Positions 5,788 to 13,574 are shown, counted from the first letter of the stretch. The stretch: DNA of 14,582 nt from Candidatus Altarchaeales archaeon ex4484_96 (GCA_002254405.1 NJDH01000013.1:1-14582), one strand, 5' to 3'. Made by a program: numbers and translations. The notes: generated by a model not told the origin, from the sequence alone.

Positions 5788-7817
5788 GTAAGCTTGTGCA
5801 TGTCTATTCCCTCCCTGAGTATAGTATCTCCAAATAACCTTTTATCAACGATAATAATATCTTTTTCCTCAAGCAGTTTACTCCATCTTTCAACAATCCT
5901 CTTATCCATCTTAAGTATTCTGGCTGCGTCATCCAGCTTTATTTCGCCTTTTTTCCCGATAAGATTAATAAGAGAATTAATTGTTTCCTTGTATTTGATA
6001 TCATCTTCTGGAGATATACTCTCTTCGACATCACCTGCTGCTGGTTCTGCTTCAAGCTCAATGGTTTCATCCTCAACTGGTCTGTCATCAAGCAGATTAG
6101 ATTCAGTTGATTCCTCCTCATCCACCTGATGCTCTTTTTTAAGTTGAAGTAAATCCCTTTCAATCTTGGTAAGACTCTCCCTGACCTTAATCCTGTCTCC
6201 ATCGATTAGTTTCTGGTCTCTTGTCTTATCCTCCTCTAAACTTTCAATCTCACTCCATTTCTCTTCTATCAACCTAATTTTTTCGTCTATTATGGCGTTC
6301 TGTGATTTTAATTTTCTAAGCTCCTGCTCCCGCTCTTTATATATGTCGCTCACCCTGGACATAAGCTTGGGCAGATGAGTTATACTTCGGGTATTTCTCT
6401 CCTTAAGCTCCTCAACTATACTGGTTTTATTTTCCATAAATTCCTTATTGAGTTTATCTAGTCTGGCTTCCTCTTCTTTTAAATCAGCTATCTGCTCGCT
6501 TATATTCACCCACTCTGTTTTTATTTTTTTCTTATCTCCTTCAAGCTTGATTTTTTCCTGGTTTATTCTTTCAACTATGCCGTTTATTTCATCCCATCGA
6601 CTATCTATTTTACGCATTTCATCATCGATTTTCTTTCTCTCGGCTTCCCTGGTCAAAGAATACTCCCTGAATCTCTTTCTTTGCTGTTCCTCCCATTCAC
6701 CCCAGATTTCTTCCTGCCTTATCCGGAACTCATCTTCCCTTATTTTTTGCCTTTCCTCCCAGTTTTTTTCTTCATCTCTGAGCTTATTCCACCCATCCTT
6801 CAGGGCTTTGAATTCATCCTCGATTTTTTTCCTTTCAATTTCTATTTCCATCAACTCCATCTTCCTGAGTTCCTCGAGGTTCATTATTTTATCCTGCAGT
6901 GTTTTTTTCTCCACCTCAAGTTCCTTCTTTTCTTTCTCATAATCGCTTTGAAGCTCTTCCATTTCCAATTTCAGGTTAGAGAAGTTTTTTTTGGTTATAT
7001 CAAGGTCCTGGGTTTTTTCCTCCAGCCTCTCAATCCGGGCTCTATCCATTTCTCTTTGTTTACCGAGCCCCTGAAATTTTCTTTTAATATTATCTAAATC
7101 CGTTTCTATCATCGCCAGATCAAAAAATTCGTCCATGTCCTCGTCGTTCATAGAATAATCAAATATTTCACTGTCCATTTTATCCTCTAAATAATCACTT
7201 ACACTCAATGCAGCTTTTTTCGTATCCTCGTTTATTTCATTAAATCTGTTTGATGCAATAATCTTAACCCCAAAAGTTAATACCTTATCCAGGTTATTGG
7301 GAGCTATGTTCCTGCCTAAGCCAATCGGTATTTTTATTGAATCAGAAATCTTTTTTATTTTTTTCATCAACTCATTATCATGTGCTATCTTTTCGTCCGG
7401 TATGTTGATCATGATATAATCGACGCCCAAATCCGCCAGTATCTTTGATCTCTCCTCTATGGGCGACAACCACGTGAGGTTCGCCATAATCTTAACGTCT
7501 TTTTTTCCCATTAAACGAATATTTTCTTTCAGCAAATCAGTGTTTGTTGTTTCCGGAAGAGATATTATATCTGCCCCAGCTTGAAGAGCGCCGTTGATGT
7601 CTTCGATGAAAAACAGGCTGCTCATGTTTACAACAATTTTTTTCTCAGGATACTTTTCTTTGAATTTTTTTATTGCATTCAGACCGTTGTTTCTGATTAA
7701 ATCACTGTTTATTTCAATCCAGGATATGTTTTTTTCCCGGGAGTCTTCGATTATTTTAACAGCCTCTTCAAGATTAACTGTATTAAGGGATAGTTGGATT
7801 ATGGGATTCATTTCCAT
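5784..7817 (-). CDS. HPS/OMPDC-like TIM-barrel pseudoenzyme fused to long coiled coil and C-terminal winged helix
   Basis: A 677-residue three-part protein. Residues about 4-210 read like 3-hexulose-6-phosphate synthase (OMP decarboxylase superfamily). IQLSLNTVNLEEAVKI matches the first strand and helix, IEINSDLI matches the IExGTPLI block, and YPEKKIVVNM is followed by ALQAGADIISL. However, the catalytic ADxK of the family is VNMS (63-66) and the first-strand Asp is Asn (N12), so decarboxylase or aldolase chemistry looks lost. Residues about 240-565 form a highly charged coiled coil with recurring Trp. An acidic linker (about 566-606, EEESTES, PVEDETIELEAEP) leads to a winged-helix-like domain at 607-670 (IKLDDAARILKMDKRIVERW, then KLLEEKDIIIVDKRLFGD). 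No membrane segment is seen. It lies 45 AT-rich bases after the ligase gene, with TATA-like sequence of its own. Function unknown; a metabolite-binding DNA or chromosome protein is a guess. Confidence 0.72.
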   Translation of the reverse strand: MEMNPIIQLSLNTVNLEEAVKIIEDSREKNISWIEINSDLIRNNGLNAIKKFKEKYPEKKIVVNMSSLFFIEDINGALQAGADIISLPETTNTDLLKENIRLMGKKDVKIMANLTWLSPIEERSKILADLGVDYIMINIPDEKIAHDNELMKKIKKISDSIKIPIGLGRNIAPNNLDKVLTFGVKIIASNRFNEINEDTKKAALSVSDYLEDKMDSEIFDYSMNDEDMDEFFDLAMIETDLDNIKRKFQGLGKQREMDRARIERLEEKTQDLDITKKNFSNLKLEMEELQSDYEKEKKELEVEKKTLQDKIMNLEELRKMELMEIEIERKKIEDEFKALKDGWNKLRDEEKNWEERQKIREDEFRIRQEEIWGEWEEQQRKRFREYSLTREAERKKIDDEMRKIDSRWDEINGIVERINQEKIKLEGDKKKIKTEWVNISEQIADLKEEEARLDKLNKEFMENKTSIVEELKERNTRSITHLPKLMSRVSDIYKEREQELRKLKSQNAIIDEKIRLIEEKWSEIESLEEDKTRDQKLIDGDRIKVRESLTKIERDLLQLKKEHQVDEEESTESNLLDDRPVEDETIELEAEPAAGDVEESISPEDDIKYKETINSLINLIGKKGEIKLDDAARILKMDKRIVERWSKLLEEKDIIIVDKRLFGDTILREGIDMHKLT

Positions 7818-7862
7818 GAAATATATGTTAATATATTATATAATAAAAATATAAAAATGGCT
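7818..7862 (-). promoter_or_regulatory. AT-only spacer: T-run after the ligase gene and TATA-like boxes for the HPS/coiled-coil gene
   Basis: Read on the minus strand, the ligase stop is followed by CATTTTTATATTTTTATT, a T-rich stretch of the kind that terminates archaeal transcription. TATATAATATATTAA then lies about 20-30 bases before the ATG at 7817. The spacer could both end the sepS-nfu-lig transcript and start a separate, nearly leaderless one. Confidence 0.35.
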
Positions 7863-9521
7863 TTATTGGGATATTAAATTTCTCAACCTTTCAAGAGAGT
7901 CCGCATCATCAACCCCCTTGTCATATCTTATCCTGACAAGACGGGGGAAACGCAGAGCAAAACCAGAACCGTACTTAGAAGACTCCTGTATCTCGTTATA
8001 AGCCACCTCCAAAACAACCTCGGGCTTAATCTCTACTTCCTTCCCCACCTGATTCAAAACCAAGGGTTTAAGAAGTGAAGTAATCTCCCTAAACTGCTCA
8101 TCAGATAAGCCGGTAGCCATCCTGCCCACAGTTAAATAATCTCCTGAGTCTCTGTCAAGTAAAGCCAGAAGAAATGAACTCATCCAGTGAGCCCGCCTAC
8201 CCTCACCCCATGTTGCACCCACGACAACCAAATCAAGCGTCTCCATCACATGCTTCAGCTTATACATGTATCCAACCCTTGAGCCGGCCTGATAAGGGGC
8301 GTCGGGGTTTTTTGCCATAATACCCTCATGACCCAACTCAATAGCCTTACGATAAAATACATCAGCCTCGCTTGCATCACCTGAAATAATATACTCAGAT
8401 AACCTGAAATTATCTACCCCTTCAACAACATTTTCCAGCAACTTTCTTCTCCTAAGAAACCCTTCACCCGATAAATCCCTACCATCAAGGTATAATATGT
8501 CAAAAAGGTTTACTTCAACAGGAATCTGCTCGACTAATTCTGTTATCCTATATTCGCTTTTAATCCTCTTAGATAGATTTTGAAAAGGCCTGGGATGCCT
8601 GTCCTCGCGTGATAAAATAGCTACAAGCTCACCTTCTACGATAGCTGATTTAGATTTAATTTTTTCTTTAGCAACGGAAACGATTTCAGGAAACTGTTTC
8701 GTAACATTCTCCAGCCGTCTCGTATATAAAAAAATTCCATCCCCCCCCTTGTGTATCTGAACGCGTATACCATCATATTTTATCTCAAAAACCGAGGGAT
8801 TACTTTTTTTAAGCACCTCATCTATATTCTCCGCTTTCTGAGCCAGCATTACCTCAATTGGCCTTCCCGGTTCCATGCTTATTTCTTTTAAACCCTTGTT
8901 TCCATCAATCCTCGCTATCATAGCCACCTCCCCAAGATCGCATCTCAACGAACGCCCCCTCTCCACGAGATCCGCATCCACATCAAAGACCGAGGCTATT
9001 GCATCACGTACTGTGCCTTCTCCAACACCCAACCTCAGCTGCTCGAGTATAAGCCTAACCAGATACCTACCCTCCAAGGGTTCGCCCATCGAAAGCATTT
9101 CGCTGATGTAGCCTATTTTTCTCTCCTGGGATTTTTTACCTGATAAATCCGCAAGCTTAACGAGGTTAGTGTGTACCTTTTCTACCGTTAGTTTCTCTGT
9201 GAACAATGTAGTCTGGGTTTTCTTTAATAGAAGTTCCTCGGCAGCGAGACCAATATCGCCTTTTATCCTGATATTCTCTTCGACCTCTAACTCCGATGAT
9301 GATGTGATGCCGGATATTGCTTTAATCATTAATTTATCCCCGATGCCTAGCTCTTTCTCGCTCCAGAGAGGGAAAACCCGCCCTCTTAGAAACAACAATA
9401 CGGTGGGTAGCAGTTCATTTGGTGTTTCAGAGATGAAATCCGATATCATTGAAGTCATCTCCAGTCTGCTGCTTGTTTTTTCCAACAGCTCAAATAATTG
9501 GGCTAAACGGGAGAAAAACAT
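7863..9521 (-). CDS. lig: ATP-dependent DNA ligase
   Basis: A 552-residue archaeal ATP-dependent DNA ligase that seals nicks in replication and repair through a lysyl-AMP intermediate. The N-terminal DNA-binding domain covers about 1-220. The adenylation motif I is EIKYDGIRVQ with nucleophile K248. Further nucleotidyltransferase motifs are TRRLENVTKQFPE (268-280), EGELVAI (296-302), LFDILYLDG (339-347), EGIMAK (399-404) and YKLK (420-423). The C-terminal OB fold carries FALRFPRLVRIR (521-532). The length equals the usual archaeal enzyme of about 550-560 residues. It follows the nfu gene by 8 bases, so it is probably in one transcript with sepS and nfu. Nothing indicates truncation. Confidence 0.97.
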   Translation of the reverse strand: MFFSRLAQLFELLEKTSSRLEMTSMISDFISETPNELLPTVLLFLRGRVFPLWSEKELGIGDKLMIKAISGITSSSELEVEENIRIKGDIGLAAEELLLKKTQTTLFTEKLTVEKVHTNLVKLADLSGKKSQERKIGYISEMLSMGEPLEGRYLVRLILEQLRLGVGEGTVRDAIASVFDVDADLVERGRSLRCDLGEVAMIARIDGNKGLKEISMEPGRPIEVMLAQKAENIDEVLKKSNPSVFEIKYDGIRVQIHKGGDGIFLYTRRLENVTKQFPEIVSVAKEKIKSKSAIVEGELVAILSREDRHPRPFQNLSKRIKSEYRITELVEQIPVEVNLFDILYLDGRDLSGEGFLRRRKLLENVVEGVDNFRLSEYIISGDASEADVFYRKAIELGHEGIMAKNPDAPYQAGSRVGYMYKLKHVMETLDLVVVGATWGEGRRAHWMSSFLLALLDRDSGDYLTVGRMATGLSDEQFREITSLLKPLVLNQVGKEVEIKPEVVLEVAYNEIQESSKYGSGFALRFPRLVRIRYDKGVDDADSLERLRNLISQ

Positions 9522-9529
9522 TTTATACT

Positions 9530-9763
9530 TTAAACCGATTCGACTCTCTCAACTCTTTTAACGTTCTTTTTAAGATGGGCTTCCACGAAGTTTTTCAGGG
9601 TCATCTGGGAGAAAGGACATCCAGCACAGGCACCGGTTAATCTGACCTTCACTATTCCTGTATCTTGATCAACCTCCACTAACTCTATATCCCCTCCATC
9701 TGCCTTCAAGGCCTCACGTATTTTTTGTAGATTCTCCATTATTTCGTTTTTCATAGCGCTCAT
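9530..9763 (-). CDS. NifU-like (Nfu-type) Fe-S cluster scaffold domain protein
   Basis: A 77-residue stand-alone NifU C-terminal domain. The family pattern is clear: an N-terminal helix, ALKADGGDIELVEVD, then VRLTGACAGCPFSQMTL with the cluster-binding CxxC at C46 and C49, then a closing helix (FVEAHLKKNVKRV). It would carry or deliver [4Fe-4S] clusters to apoproteins in the cytoplasm. The start ATG at 9763 is fixed by GAGGTGA (9774-9768 on the minus strand) 5 bases upstream. It overlaps the stop of sepS as ATGA. The first residues MSAMKNEI allow a second Met at residue 4. Confidence 0.93.
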   Translation of the reverse strand: MSAMKNEIMENLQKIREALKADGGDIELVEVDQDTGIVKVRLTGACAGCPFSQMTLKNFVEAHLKKNVKRVERVESV

Positions 9764-11205
9764 TTTTTCACCTCAATTGAAATAAAAACGGGCCCCTTTA
9801 TTGACATTTTTTTGTTGTGGGATGTTATGTATCTTCTAAGGGTTTTATCTATTTCTATGTTGATGTCGGCGGGTCTTTTAACCATCCCTACCTGCATTTT
9901 TTGTTTTGTTTCGTTTTCGATTTTATAGGCGAAAAGGTTAGCCGCTGCTTCAAGGAACGTTTTTTTCGTGTTTAACCCCCCATCATGTATCTTCTCTATT
10001 TTATTATCAAATTTATTAACATCACCCGGTATCCCGTAAATGCCACCTTCACAAACATAAACCTCGTTTAAGGCAGCCGGGCCTAAAAGCTTTTTCCCTG
10101 ATTCCCTCTCAACAATATAAACATTAAGCTTCACACCACCAACAACACCCTCCCAGACAGGAAACTCACAAGGTGAATCAGCCTGAGCATTCTTCAAAGC
10201 CACATTAATAATCGCTTCAACAAGCTCTCTACCTTCATCAGTTTCTGGAATAAACCTGTATCTGATTCTCTTAGCAATCTCTTCGTCGCTGAAATTAAGC
10301 CGACCATAAAACTGGGGATAAACCACCTCCCGGATATCACTCACACCATCTCTTAACATAAGAATACGCTCCAAGCCAAAACCAAGATTAAAAACCGGAT
10401 ACTCTAACCCATAATTTCGCAAAGCATCGCTTGAATATAGGCCACAATCCGCTATCTCAATCCCATCAGAGAATATCTCATACTCTGTATTTTTTTCATA
10501 ATAGTTGGATGTAGCTGTTTTTTTAACAAAATCCAGATTATCAAAACCCAGCATCTCAAGGAGCTGAGAAGAAAGCTTCATACCCTCCTTTAAAGTAAAA
10601 CCTTCTTTCACCAGAACACATGATGCGCCATAATGTGCTCTCAGGTGTGTTGCATCCACCTTCTGCTCTCTTCTGAATCTCAAACCAACAGAAAACAGAC
10701 TATAAGGTGGTTCATATAATTCTTTATAAGACTCGAGTGTGAGAAACCACCCAGCCGTCATATGCGATCTAAGCGTTAACTTACTCGCTTCAGCTGTAAT
10801 CTCCTTAAAAGCAGGAAATAACTCAATGAGCATTACAGCATCACCCTCTTTAATATTCAGCTGTTTAACCATCCGCTCAACTAGGTCATCCCCTTCAATC
10901 AAACCCTCCCTATACGACCTGAATATCTTCTTAAGTATACTAATATCTATCCTACTATCGATTTTTTTAACAGCGGCCACCTCATCATGACTTAAACCAA
11001 TATCCGGTCTAGGTAACCCTGCGAGATAATAGCATCTATCCAACACCACAGGAGCCTCAAAACCATACTGTTTATAAACATCCTCTTCAGGTATGAAAAG
11101 AGGATTCTCCACCTCATTAAATCCATTAACCAAAAATATTTTCCTAACCTCTTGGACTAAATCCTGCAGTGGATGGCTGATTCCATCACCTTTATCTTCA
11201 TTCAT
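9760..11205 (-). CDS. sepS: O-phosphoserine--tRNA(Cys) ligase (SepRS), N-terminally short
   Basis: A class II aminoacyl-tRNA synthetase that charges tRNA-Cys with O-phosphoserine, the first step of the indirect Cys-tRNA route (SepCysS then converts Sep to Cys). It has LDRCYYLAGLPRPDIGLS, TLRSHMTAGWF (phosphoserine pocket H and T), motif 2 FRREQ (177-181) and motif 3 NLGFGLERI (273-281). The anticodon-binding C-terminal part includes SPCEFPVWEG, LLGPAALNEV and INIEIDKTLRRYITSHNKK. From ATG 11205 it has 481 residues, against about 535 in methanogens as I recall. It begins directly at the block matching AHPVYDTIQKLR, so the usual leading 40-50 residues are absent. The frame opens further to 11298 but that stretch does not look homologous and enters the divergent thiL. 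One serine of the usual YSASC block reads Gly (HYGASC). No ribosome binding site precedes 11205. Confidence 0.93.
   Translation of the reverse strand: MNEDKGDGISHPLQDLVQEVRKIFLVNGFNEVENPLFIPEEDVYKQYGFEAPVVLDRCYYLAGLPRPDIGLSHDEVAAVKKIDSRIDISILKKIFRSYREGLIEGDDLVERMVKQLNIKEGDAVMLIELFPAFKEITAEASKLTLRSHMTAGWFLTLESYKELYEPPYSLFSVGLRFRREQKVDATHLRAHYGASCVLVKEGFTLKEGMKLSSQLLEMLGFDNLDFVKKTATSNYYEKNTEYEIFSDGIEIADCGLYSSDALRNYGLEYPVFNLGFGLERILMLRDGVSDIREVVYPQFYGRLNFSDEEIAKRIRYRFIPETDEGRELVEAIINVALKNAQADSPCEFPVWEGVVGGVKLNVYIVERESGKKLLGPAALNEVYVCEGGIYGIPGDVNKFDNKIEKIHDGGLNTKKTFLEAAANLFAYKIENETKQKMQVGMVKRPADINIEIDKTLRRYITSHNKKMSIKGPVFISIEVKK
9768..9774 (-). promoter_or_regulatory. Strong ribosome binding site for nfu inside the sepS 3' end
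   Basis: GAGGTGA on the minus strand, ending 4-5 bases before ATG 9763. It decides the nfu start and lies within the last codons of sepS, so re-initiation of ribosomes finishing sepS is likely. Confidence 0.7.
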
Positions 11206-11263
11206 TTTATCAACTAATATATTATGGTAACCAATACATAAAGCAAAATCAAATAGGGATAAA
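11206..11263. promoter_or_regulatory. Divergent promoter gap between sepS and thiL
   Basis: A 58-base AT-rich gap. ctaatatattat (11214-11225) is centred about 44 bases before the thiL ATG. It would give a leader of about 19 bases that includes AGGGA just upstream of ATG 11264. On the minus strand a weaker TTTATGTA near 11234-11241 lies about 33 bases before the sepS ATG, fitting a leaderless sepS. Assignments are inferred from spacing only. Confidence 0.33.
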
Positions 11264-12202
11264 ATGAAGCTAAGCGATTTAGGGGAAAAAAAAATCATAA
11301 AAAAACTAGCAGGTTACCTGGATATAGGGGATGATACAGCATACATTAAATTTAAGGATACTTACCTCATCCTAACAACCGATATGATCTACCAGGACAC
11401 GCATATACTACCTCATATGAGCTGGGAACAGATTGGTGCTTTGGTTGTTAGTGTAAACTTAAGCGATATCGCCTCAATGGGTGCTGAACCAATAGCCTTC
11501 CTTCTCGCGTATGGCAGTCCCGACACGGACTATGAGAACTTCAAATCATTAATCCATGGGGTAAAAACCCAATGCGATAAATATCATACAAAATACGCCG
11601 GAGGCGATACCAATAAAACAGAAAAAATAACTCTCGCAGGCTTCATGTTAGGTGAAAGCGAGAAACCTGTTTTAAGATCCGGCGCCAAAATAGGCGACCT
11701 CATTGCGGTGACCGGAACCTTAGGTAGCGCAAGCATCGGGACCAAAATACTTCTTAACACCCCCGCATCAAATAAACCCCCTGATAATCCAGCATACAAC
11801 AAGGCACTTCAACCCCAGCCAAGGATGAAAGAAGGTCTCATCCTAAAAGAATATGTCAACTCGATGACTGACATCAGTGATGGACTTGCAACAAGCCTCA
11901 CGGATTTAACAGAAGAAAGGGGTTTTGGAGCTGAAATAATACTTGATAAACTACCTTTGGATGCTGATGCCATCACATTAGCTCAGGAAAACAGATTGAA
12001 TCATATTGAACATGCACTATATGGTGAAGGCGATTATGAGCTGTTATTTACTTTAAGCGAAGAAAAACTCGATGACGTCTTAGCTGCCTTACCTATCACG
12101 GTAATAGGCTCAATTAAAGCTAATCAAAAGATAACCTTCATTGATTCTCAAAAAAATAAACATAAAATTAAAAAATGTGGGTATGAGCACTTTAAAACAT
12201 AA
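11264..12202 (+). CDS. thiL: Thiamine-monophosphate kinase
   Basis: A 312-residue ThiL of the PurM/SelD-like ATP-binding superfamily. It phosphorylates thiamine phosphate to the active cofactor thiamine diphosphate with ATP. Motifs in order are IGDDTA (21-26, Mg/ATP site), TTDM (38-41), NLSDIASMGAEP (65-76), YAGGDTN (111-117), AVTGTLGSA, MTDISDGLATSL and GEGDYELLF, all standard for the family. The length is typical. The start is supported by AGGGA a few bases upstream and by the conserved LSDLGEKKII opening. It is divergent from sepS. A T-run (tgttttta, about 12218-12225) just after the stop is a likely transcript end. Confidence 0.95.
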   Translation: MKLSDLGEKKIIKKLAGYLDIGDDTAYIKFKDTYLILTTDMIYQDTHILPHMSWEQIGALVVSVNLSDIASMGAEPIAFLLAYGSPDTDYENFKSLIHGVKTQCDKYHTKYAGGDTNKTEKITLAGFMLGESEKPVLRSGAKIGDLIAVTGTLGSASIGTKILLNTPASNKPPDNPAYNKALQPQPRMKEGLILKEYVNSMTDISDGLATSLTDLTEERGFGAEIILDKLPLDADAITLAQENRLNHIEHALYGEGDYELLFTLSEEKLDDVLAALPITVIGSIKANQKITFIDSQKNKHKIKKCGYEHFKT

Positions 12203-12347
12203 AATCAAAAACGAAATGTTTTTATTGTTATAAATTAAATCAATTAAATAAAATTATTTTAATCTCTCAACCAACACCTAACTACTTGGTTTTCAGTGGA
12301 TGTGGGTGTTTCAGAGACTATCTCGGTTGAAATAGAGGGTGATATTG
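12203..12347 (+). promoter_or_regulatory. Intergenic leader before the KaiC-like/GTPase gene: T-run, AT-rich promoter, ribosome binding site
   Basis: After a T-run that may end thiL, about 12228-12262 is almost pure A/T (ataaattaaatcaattaaat) and offers several TATA-like boxes. A less AT-rich leader of roughly 75 bases follows. It contains ACCAA and TTGGT, which can pair across 11 bases, and AACACC and GGTGTT, which form an alternative pairing using the same 5' bases. GAGGGTGAT (12335-12343) lies 4 bases before ATG 12348 and supports that start over the GTG at 12339, which falls inside it. No riboswitch class is recognised. Confidence 0.4.
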
Positions 12348-13574
12348 ATGGATGAAACAAAAATATTCAAAACAAATATACCTAAACTTGATGATTACTT
12401 GGATGGTGGTTTAAGGGAGTTTTCTGTCACCCTATTATGGGCTTACCCTGGAATAGATAACTCACCTTTTGCATACCAGGCGATGGTTGAGAGACTGGAC
12501 AAAGGCGACCGCTGCATTTACGTCAACCAGTCGAAGATGAGCAACGCCATATTAAATGAAATAGAACACTATGGATGGGATATCAAACCCTGCATCGAAA
12601 ACAACAATTTTATTTTCCTTGATGCGTATTCTGGTTTAATAAACGCTGATTCAAAGAGTGAATACGCAGTTAAAAATCCCAGGAACCCAACCGAGATAAC
12701 AAATGAATTAGATAAACTTATCAAATTAGATTCTTCGAAAAACACATTAGTAGTCTATGATTCTGTTTCAACCCTCATAGATCACTGCGGAAGCGAATCT
12801 GTTTATGAAATAGAGAAATGGAAAACTATTTTCAGGGAAAACAAGGCTTTTGGTATTTTTTTGTTTACCAAATGGCCTTATGAGGATAAAATACTTGATG
12901 AACTCAGAAACGTATCCGATGCTGTGGTTGAGCTTAAAGCTATCGAGGAGAAGGTTATTTTAAGGGAGTTTTTCGTTGTATCCAAGGTTGGATGGAATGG
13001 TAAGGTCCGGAAGGGGGCTACAGCACCATTTAAAATAACGGCACCGGGTGGTGTGATGATATATATCCCAAAAATATTAGTAACCGGACCCTTTAATGCA
13101 GGGAAAACCTCAATTATCCATTCACTCTCTGATGCTGCGGTTTCGGTGGAACGTGTTGGCACAACAATAGCATTAGACCATGGTCACCTAGAGTACAGGG
13201 GTTTTTCTGTGGACTTATTTGGGACTCCCGGCCAAGAGAGATTCGACCCCATCCTTGAGATGCTGGGGGGTGAAGCCCTCGGAGTGATTGCTGTGGTGGA
13301 TTCCACAAACCCGGACAGTTTTCCAAGAGTAAAAGAGATGCTGTCTAAAACAAAGAGCGCTGGATTACCTTCTATCATCGCCGCCAACAAAAATGATTTA
13401 CCTAATGCCCTAAGTGTTGAGGAGATTAGGGATGGGTTGGGTCTTGGTACTACAACACCTGTTTTACCTACTACTGCTATTGATCTCTCTAAGGTTGAGG
13501 ATAACAAGCCTACGGAACTTAAAACAGAACAATTACATGCTTTACTTGATGCTTTATTCAGTAAAATAGTTTAA
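12348..13574 (+). CDS. RecA/KaiC-like domain with degenerate Walker A fused to a Ras-like small GTPase
   Basis: A 408-residue fusion. Residues about 5-225 resemble archaeal KaiC/RAD55-type RecA folds: NIPKLDDYLDGGL (11-23), then the Walker A position, YPGIDNSPF (33-41), without the GK[ST], and a Walker B-like TLVVYDSVSTL (133-143). ATP hydrolysis there is unlikely. Residues about 240-408 are a small GTPase: G1 GPFNAGKTS (247-255), switch I TTIALDHG, G3 DLFGTPGQERF (289-299), G4 NKND (347-350) and a possible G5 TTAID. TTxAxDxG plus LFGTPGQeRF is the signature of Rup/CvnD-like GTPases of actinobacterial conservons. The protein looks soluble. It is followed by a Roadblock/LC7 gene, the usual regulator or partner of such GTPases. 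The partner, the effector and the cellular process are unknown. Confidence 0.82.
   Translation: MDETKIFKTNIPKLDDYLDGGLREFSVTLLWAYPGIDNSPFAYQAMVERLDKGDRCIYVNQSKMSNAILNEIEHYGWDIKPCIENNNFIFLDAYSGLINADSKSEYAVKNPRNPTEITNELDKLIKLDSSKNTLVVYDSVSTLIDHCGSESVYEIEKWKTIFRENKAFGIFLFTKWPYEDKILDELRNVSDAVVELKAIEEKVILREFFVVSKVGWNGKVRKGATAPFKITAPGGVMIYIPKILVTGPFNAGKTSIIHSLSDAAVSVERVGTTIALDHGHLEYRGFSVDLFGTPGQERFDPILEMLGGEALGVIAVVDSTNPDSFPRVKEMLSKTKSAGLPSIIAANKNDLPNALSVEEIRDGLGLGTTTPVLPTTAIDLSKVEDNKPTELKTEQLHALLDALFSKIV

Noticed and set aside
6448..7097. Long plus-strand open frames rich in Ser, Phe and Leu
   Set aside because: They are the complement of the Glu/Lys-rich coiled-coil coding sequence, whose codons read as Ser, Phe and Leu on the opposite strand.
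11206..11298. N-terminal extension of SepRS to ATG 11298
   Set aside because: The added 31 residues are hydrophobic, not like the SepRS N-terminus, and would overlap the divergent thiL start and its promoter.
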